A DNA stretch of 64,000 nucleotides from Planktomarina sp. (GTDB lineage Bacteria; Pseudomonadota; Alphaproteobacteria; Rhodobacterales; Rhodobacteraceae), in the NCBI GenBank assembly GCA_020629235.1, contig JAHDDS010000001.1, forward strand, positions 52,836 through 116,835. Direction: 5' to 3'. Below the pieces are notes generated by a model. That model did no database searches, was not told where the DNA came from, and saw only the letters and a program-made list of their open reading frames with translations. Made by a program: the position numbers and the translations under genes. This document shows positions 58,929-64,000 of the stretch, piece after piece. Each line of letters starts with the position of its first letter. Within the stretch, counting starts at the first letter, position 1.

Positions 58929-59831
58929 ATGCCCGCGATCATCCCATACCTGTGGCTGATCACCCTTGGCGCCGGTTGGGGGGCCACGTTGCCCCTCACC
59001 AAAGTTGCGGTCAGCACGGGCTACGGGCATTTTGGTCTGATCTTTTGGCAAGCGATCATCGGCATTTTGGTCCTGGGGGTGGTGCAGTTGATCCGCCGTC
59101 GCCCCATGCCGTTGGGGCGCGCGGTTTGGTTTTACGTCGCCATTGCCTTTATCGGGACGTTGATCCCCAACACCGCCAGCTTTCAGGCGATGGCGGTCCT
59201 GCCGTCCGGCATCGTGTCGATTTTGCTGTCCATTATCCCGATGCTGGCGTTTCCCATCGCCCTTGGCCTGGGGGTGGACCGCTTCAGTCTGCGCCGCTTT
59301 GCAGGTTTGACCCTGGGCTTGGGGGCCGTTTTGATGATCGTCGGACTGCCCGATGCCCTGCCAGACGCGGCCATGTTGGCCTTTATTCCCATCGGTTTGA
59401 TTGCACCGATGATGTATGCGTTCGAAGGCAATTTCGTGGCCCGTTGGGGCACAGGCGGGGCAGGGCCGCTTCAACTGTTGCTGGGGGCATCCGTTGTGGC
59501 AGCCATCGTGTCTTTGCCTTTGGCGGTTGGCACTGGCCAGTTTATTGATCCCCGCCAGCCCTGGGGTGCACCCGAATGGGCGCTGGTGGGGTCATCGGTC
59601 ATCCATGCAGTGGTCTATTCCACCTATGTCCATTTGATACGCCTTTATGGATCGGTATTTTCGGTGCAAGTCAGCTATCTTGTGACCACCTTCGGCCTGA
59701 TCTGGGCCATGGTGTTCTTAGGAGAGCGGTATTCAGGCCCGATATGGCTTGCCTTGGGGCTGATGTTCGCGGGAATATACCTTGTGCGCCCACGAAAGGC
59801 CCAAGATGGACGTGATCCAATATCTGACTGA
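58929..59831 (+). CDS. DMT (EamA) family transporter
   Basis: Ten TM segments, two EamA repeats. Confidence 0.92.
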   Translation: MPAIIPYLWLITLGAGWGATLPLTKVAVSTGYGHFGLIFWQAIIGILVLGVVQLIRRRPMPLGRAVWFYVAIAFIGTLIPNTASFQAMAVLPSGIVSILLSIIPMLAFPIALGLGVDRFSLRRFAGLTLGLGAVLMIVGLPDALPDAAMLAFIPIGLIAPMMYAFEGNFVARWGTGGAGPLQLLLGASVVAAIVSLPLAVGTGQFIDPRQPWGAPEWALVGSSVIHAVVYSTYVHLIRLYGSVFSVQVSYLVTTFGLIWAMVFLGERYSGPIWLALGLMFAGIYLVRPRKAQDGRDPISD

Positions 59832-61587
59832 CACCCAAGCCGCACTGGCCACTTTGGCAGTGGTGGGGCTGATGTTTGTTCTGTTCCTGCGCGAAGCCTT
59901 CCCGGTCGAAGTCACTGCCCTGATCGGGGCCGCCTTGCTGTTGGGGACCGGGCTGTTGCCCTATGACGCGGCTTTGGCGGTGCTGTCGAACCCCGCGCCG
60001 TGGACCATTGCGGCCATGTTCATTGTTATGGGGGCCTTGGTGCGCACCGGGGCCTTGGATGCCTTCACCAAACTGGCCGACGCCCAAGCCAAGACCCGCC
60101 CAAAGGTGGCTATTGTCATGTTGATGGCGTTTGTGGTGGTGGCCTCTGCCTTTGTGTCCAACACGCCCGTTGTGGTGGTGATGATCCCGGTCTTTGTGCA
60201 ACTGGCCAAGACCCTTGGCACCAAGCCGTCGAAACTGCTGATCCCCCTCAGCTATGCCGCGATCCTGGGCGGCACGCTGACGCTGATCGGCACCTCCACC
60301 AACCTGCTGGTGGACGGTGTGGCGCGCGCCCAAGGGCTGAGGCCATTCACCATCTTTGAAGTCACGCCCCTGGGTCTGATTTTGGTGGCCTGGGGCATGG
60401 TCTATCTGCGGTTCGTGGCCCCCCGCCTTCTGCCGGATCGTTCCAGCCTGGCATCCATGTTGGGCGACAAGTCCAAAAAGAAGTTCTTTTCAGAAGCGGT
60501 GATCCCGCCGGAATCCAACCTTGTGGGCCGCGAAGTCACGGGCGTGCAATTGTTCAAGCGCCCCGGCGTGCGCCTGGTGGATGTGATCCGTGGTGACCAG
60601 TCTTTGCGGCGGCGGCTGAAAGGCGTGACCCTGCAAGTGGGCGACCGGGTGGTGCTGCGCACAGAAATGACCGAACTTCTCAGCCTGCAGCAGACCAAAT
60701 CGCTCAAACGTGTGGACCAGGTGTCGGCGGTGGAAACCACCACTGTCGAAAGCCTGATCAGCCCAGGGTGTAAAATGATCGGGCGCACCATGGGCAGCTT
60801 GCGGTTGCGCCGCCGGTACGGGGTGTATCCATTGGCGGTGCATCGGCGGGATCAAAACCTGACCGGCCAGATGGACGATGTGGTGGTGCGTGTGGGCGAC
60901 ACGTTGCTGTTGGAAGGGGCGGGCGAAGATATCGCGCGCCTGGCCCAAGACATGAACATGGTGGAAGTCAACGCCCCAAGCGGGCGGGCTTTCCGGCGCG
61001 ACCGCAGCTTGATCGCAATCCTGGCGCTTTTGGCCATCGTGGGGCTTGCCGCCTTCAACGTGGCCCCGATTTTACTGTTGGCCATTTTGGCCGTGGCCTT
61101 GGTGTTCGCCACGCGCTGCATCGACGGGGAAGAAGCCTTCGCCGCCGTCGACGGGCGTTTGCTGGTGCTGATCTTTTCGATGTTGGGGATTGGGGCTGCG
61201 CTGGATGCCACAGGGGCCGTGGCCCTGATCGCAGACGCGGTGGCGCCCTTGCTGACCCAACTGCCGCCGTTCTTGATCATCTGGGCGATTTATCTGCTGA
61301 CATCTGTCCTGACAGAGCTGGTGTCCAACAATGCCGTGGCGGTGGTGGTCACGCCCATTGCAATCGGCATCGCCACCACGTTGGGCATCGACCCGCGCCC
61401 TTTGGTGGTGGCGGTTATGGTGGCGGCCTCTGCCAGTTTTGCAACGCCGATTGGATACCAAACCAACACATTGGTCTTTGGCCCGGGCGGCTATAAATTC
61501 GCTGATTACTTGCGGGTGGGGGTTCCACTGAACCTGTCCATTGGCCTTTTGGCGTCTGCGGTCATACCCTTTATCTGGCCGCTATAG
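59806..61587 (+). CDS. SLC13-family permease with RCK_C domains
   Basis: FVSNTPVVVVMIPV, GGTLTLIGTSTNLLVDG, GYQTNTLVFGPGGYKFADYLRVG; two TrkA-C-like segments. Confidence 0.93.
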   Translation: MDVIQYLTDTQAALATLAVVGLMFVLFLREAFPVEVTALIGAALLLGTGLLPYDAALAVLSNPAPWTIAAMFIVMGALVRTGALDAFTKLADAQAKTRPKVAIVMLMAFVVVASAFVSNTPVVVVMIPVFVQLAKTLGTKPSKLLIPLSYAAILGGTLTLIGTSTNLLVDGVARAQGLRPFTIFEVTPLGLILVAWGMVYLRFVAPRLLPDRSSLASMLGDKSKKKFFSEAVIPPESNLVGREVTGVQLFKRPGVRLVDVIRGDQSLRRRLKGVTLQVGDRVVLRTEMTELLSLQQTKSLKRVDQVSAVETTTVESLISPGCKMIGRTMGSLRLRRRYGVYPLAVHRRDQNLTGQMDDVVVRVGDTLLLEGAGEDIARLAQDMNMVEVNAPSGRAFRRDRSLIAILALLAIVGLAAFNVAPILLLAILAVALVFATRCIDGEEAFAAVDGRLLVLIFSMLGIGAALDATGAVALIADAVAPLLTQLPPFLIIWAIYLLTSVLTELVSNNAVAVVVTPIAIGIATTLGIDPRPLVVAVMVAASASFATPIGYQTNTLVFGPGGYKFADYLRVGVPLNLSIGLLASAVIPFIWPL

Positions 61588-61590
61588 TCA

Positions 61591-61623
61591 CTTCTTTTGT
61601 TCAAAAATACTCTTGCCGAAGGC
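61591..61623 (-). repeat. Dispersed intergenic motif copy D (CTTCTTTTGTTCAAAAATACTCTTGCCGAAGGC)
   Basis: Reverse complement GCCTTCGGCAAGAGTATTTTTGAACAAAAGAAG, close to copy C. Confidence 0.75.
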
Positions 61624-61696
61624 ATCGCACCCGGGGACCGGGTGCGCACCATACTGCGCGGGCCCATGGCCCGCACCGATCAAGAAAACGCCCAGA

Positions 61697-63472
61697 TCAC
61701 AGGGGCCAGAACACCAAGATGGCAGGGATGGACACGGCCACCACCAGAATTTCCAACGGCAGGCCCATCCGCCAGTAGTCGCCAAAGGAATATCCGCCCG
61801 GCCCCAAAATCAACGTGTTGTTTTTGTGCCCTATGGGGGTCAAGAACGCTGCGGATGCTGAAATGGCCACGGCCATCAAGAACGGGTCGGGGTTCACCCC
61901 CAAAGTCTGCGCCATCTGAATGCCGATGGGGGCGGCGACGATGGTGGTGGCGGTGTTGTTCAACACGTCAGACAGCGTCATGGTCACCACCATCAGCACC
62001 GTCAAAATCATCCAGGGGGCCAGGCCGTCCGTCAATTCCACCAACGCGCCCGCGATCAATTCGGTGCCGCCGCTGGCTTCCAAGGCCGCCCCAAGGGGGA
62101 TCATGGATCCCAGCAACACCACCACCGGCCATTCGATGTGATCGTAAAGCTGGTGCAACGGAATGATGCCCGTCAGGACATAGGCCACCACCACAATCCC
62201 AAGGGCGATGGGCAAATAGATCAACCCGACGCTGGCGGCCACCACGGCCCCGACAAACAAGCCGATGGCCAGCCACACTTTGTGGTCCGCCGTCACCTGC
62301 AACCCGCGATCAGCCAAGGGCAGGCATCCCAACCAGGACACCACGTCTTCTGCGGCGTCTTGGGGTGTCAGCAAAAGCAGGATGTCACCCGGACGCAGAA
62401 CCGTTTTGCGCAGCTGTTTGGTGATGCGCTTGCCTTCGCGGGATACGCCCATCAGCACTGTGCGCTGCCGCCAGGTCAGGCCCACCGCCTGGGCCGTGCG
62501 CCCGTTCAGCCGGGACGTGTCTGTGACCACGCATTCCACCATGGCCAGCCCGTCACCGTCGGCTTTCAGTTGCGCTTCGCGTTCTTGGTCCGCAAAGGTC
62601 AGTTTCAGCGCCGTGCGAAATTCATCCAAGGCATCGGGCGTGGCTTCGATGCGCAGGGCGTCGCCCGCTTCAATCGCTGCGTTTTTCGCGGTGCCGTACA
62701 GCTTCTTGCCGTCCCGGATCAGGCCCAAGATGGCCACGTCGTTCTTTTCTGCATCTTCGTACAAATCGGCGACCTTTTCACCCACCAACTTGCTGCCGTC
62801 CGGCACGGTCAGTTCCGCCAAATACTGCCCCAAATCATCCAGGTTGCTGGCGCTGGTGGCGTCGCGTTGGGGGATCAAACGCCAGCCGATCAAGGCCACA
62901 AAGGCCAAACCCGCCAGGGCGGCCACACCGCCCACGGGGGCAAAGTCAAACATGCGGAACGGTTCGCCCAAAGCATCTTCGCGGATGGCGGCGATGATGA
63001 TGTTTGGCGGGGTGCCGATCAGCGTCACCATGCCCCCCAGGATTGTTGCAAAAGACAAGGGCATCAACGACAGCCCCACCGCCCGCCCGGCTTTGCGCGC
63101 GGTTTGAATGTCCACTGGCATCAGCAATGCCAGGGCCGCGACGTTGTTCATGAAGGCAGACAGTACCCCGCCAATGGCCCCCATCAGGGCAATGTGGGCG
63201 CCTAAGCTGCGGCTGGCATCCACCAATGTGCGCGTAATCAAATAAACCGCGCCGGATCGCACCAAGCCTGCACTGACCACCAACACCAAGGCCACCACCA
63301 AAGTGGCCGGGTGCCCAAAGCCCGCGAAGGCGTCTTTCGCTTCCACCAGGCCCAAAACAACGGCCACCATCAACGCGGAAAACGCCACCAAATCATACCG
63401 GAAGCGGCCCCAGATCAGCAGGGCAAAGACAAGGCCAAACAGGGAAAACAGCAGGATTTGATCAGGGGTCAT
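61697..63472 (-). CDS. SLC13-family permease with RCK_C domains
   Basis: FMNNVAALALLMPV, GGMVTLIGTPPNIIIAAIR, GHKNNTLILGPGGYSFGDYWRMG. Confidence 0.93.
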   Translation of the reverse strand: MTPDQILLFSLFGLVFALLIWGRFRYDLVAFSALMVAVVLGLVEAKDAFAGFGHPATLVVALVLVVSAGLVRSGAVYLITRTLVDASRSLGAHIALMGAIGGVLSAFMNNVAALALLMPVDIQTARKAGRAVGLSLMPLSFATILGGMVTLIGTPPNIIIAAIREDALGEPFRMFDFAPVGGVAALAGLAFVALIGWRLIPQRDATSASNLDDLGQYLAELTVPDGSKLVGEKVADLYEDAEKNDVAILGLIRDGKKLYGTAKNAAIEAGDALRIEATPDALDEFRTALKLTFADQEREAQLKADGDGLAMVECVVTDTSRLNGRTAQAVGLTWRQRTVLMGVSREGKRITKQLRKTVLRPGDILLLLTPQDAAEDVVSWLGCLPLADRGLQVTADHKVWLAIGLFVGAVVAASVGLIYLPIALGIVVVAYVLTGIIPLHQLYDHIEWPVVVLLGSMIPLGAALEASGGTELIAGALVELTDGLAPWMILTVLMVVTMTLSDVLNNTATTIVAAPIGIQMAQTLGVNPDPFLMAVAISASAAFLTPIGHKNNTLILGPGGYSFGDYWRMGLPLEILVVAVSIPAILVFWPL

Positions 63473-63512
63473 AACGGTCTATGCTCTTATAAGCGGAAGG
63501 GATTGGTGCTCT

Positions 63513-64000
63513 ATGTCCATCAGAATGAAGCGTTTTTTCAAGGCCTTAGCGGTCAGCACCCTAACACTCTACGGTGTCGGGGCAGCGGCTGCAACGTGTG
63601 TGGGATTGGAAAACGCGCGGACACATCGCGATTTTCTGGCCTTTGTACAATCCCATGACCCAGGCGACCTGGCCAACAAGGATCAAATCGCCCTGATGGA
63701 GGGGTTTCGGTTCCTGCAAGGGCAGCTTTTTCGGATCCGAAAGACACGGTTTCAGCGCAATGTGAAAGCGGTGGCGGGCGTGCCGGGCGACCGGGCTGCG
63801 ATTTCCAAAGCCATGCGGGCCGGGGACGGCCGGGCGTTTGTGGCCGCAGCACAGGGTCTGTCCAGCGCCAACGTTTTGATGGCCTTGGGCGAGGTGTATT
63901 GGTTCAGCGGCTGTCCCACCCTGGCACGGGCGGCATTCACCGAATTGGCCCGTACCCATCCCAACACGTTGCGCTCGCATGTCCTGGTACGGATCATGGG
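63513..64000 (+). CDS. Secreted/TPR-like protein of unknown function, truncated by right window edge
   Basis: MSIRMKRFFKALAVSTLTLYGVGAAAATCVGLENARTHRDF...; frame open to end; absent from ORF track because no stop in window. Confidence 0.6.
   Translation, partial: MSIRMKRFFKALAVSTLTLYGVGAAAATCVGLENARTHRDFLAFVQSHDPGDLANKDQIALMEGFRFLQGQLFRIRKTRFQRNVKAVAGVPGDRAAISKAMRAGDGRAFVAAAQGLSSANVLMALGEVYWFSGCPTLARAAFTELARTHPNTLRSHVLVRIM

Overview
The window is 64 kb of GC-rich chromosome that reads as an alphaproteobacterium of the Rhodobacterales/Roseobacter type. This is inferred from gene content and gene order (coxB-ctaB-ctaG-coxC-surf1-thrC-M16 peptidase, ptsP-lysC, topA-dprA). It is almost entirely protein coding, with about 70 genes. 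I see no transposases, integrases, phage genes, CRISPR arrays, tRNAs or rRNA operons. One structured RNA is clear: RNase P RNA (rnpB), about 43403-43761, plus strand. Main blocks: leishmanolysin-like protease; ligase-associated helicase with PdeM; a small Tad/Flp-type group (A24 prepilin peptidase, CpaE-like ATPase, pilin-like peptide) beside a lytic transglycosylase; CoA transferase; topA/dprA/tldD; cytochrome c oxidase assembly operon without subunit I; nucleoside salvage genes (apt, mtnP); ptsP/lysC; gatCA; cell wall lipoprotein and amidase; oxidised purine deaminase/guanine deaminase group; mgtE; and two convergent SLC13-RCK_C permeases. The best candidate for an under-described system is 31.3-37.9 kb: a TFIIB-type zinc-ribbon membrane protein, an SPFH protein with a C-terminal GYF_2-like domain, TelA, XpaC, an unannotated 27-aa membrane peptide and a TerC-family protein. 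It resembles a membrane-stress/metal-response assembly related to the YdjG/YdjI modules, but no PspA is visible here. Other points: a dispersed intergenic motif (GAGTATTTTTGAACAAAAGAAG type) at four sites, two short ORFs missing from the ORF track, and several hairpins. All family calls come from motif and sequence recognition without database searches.
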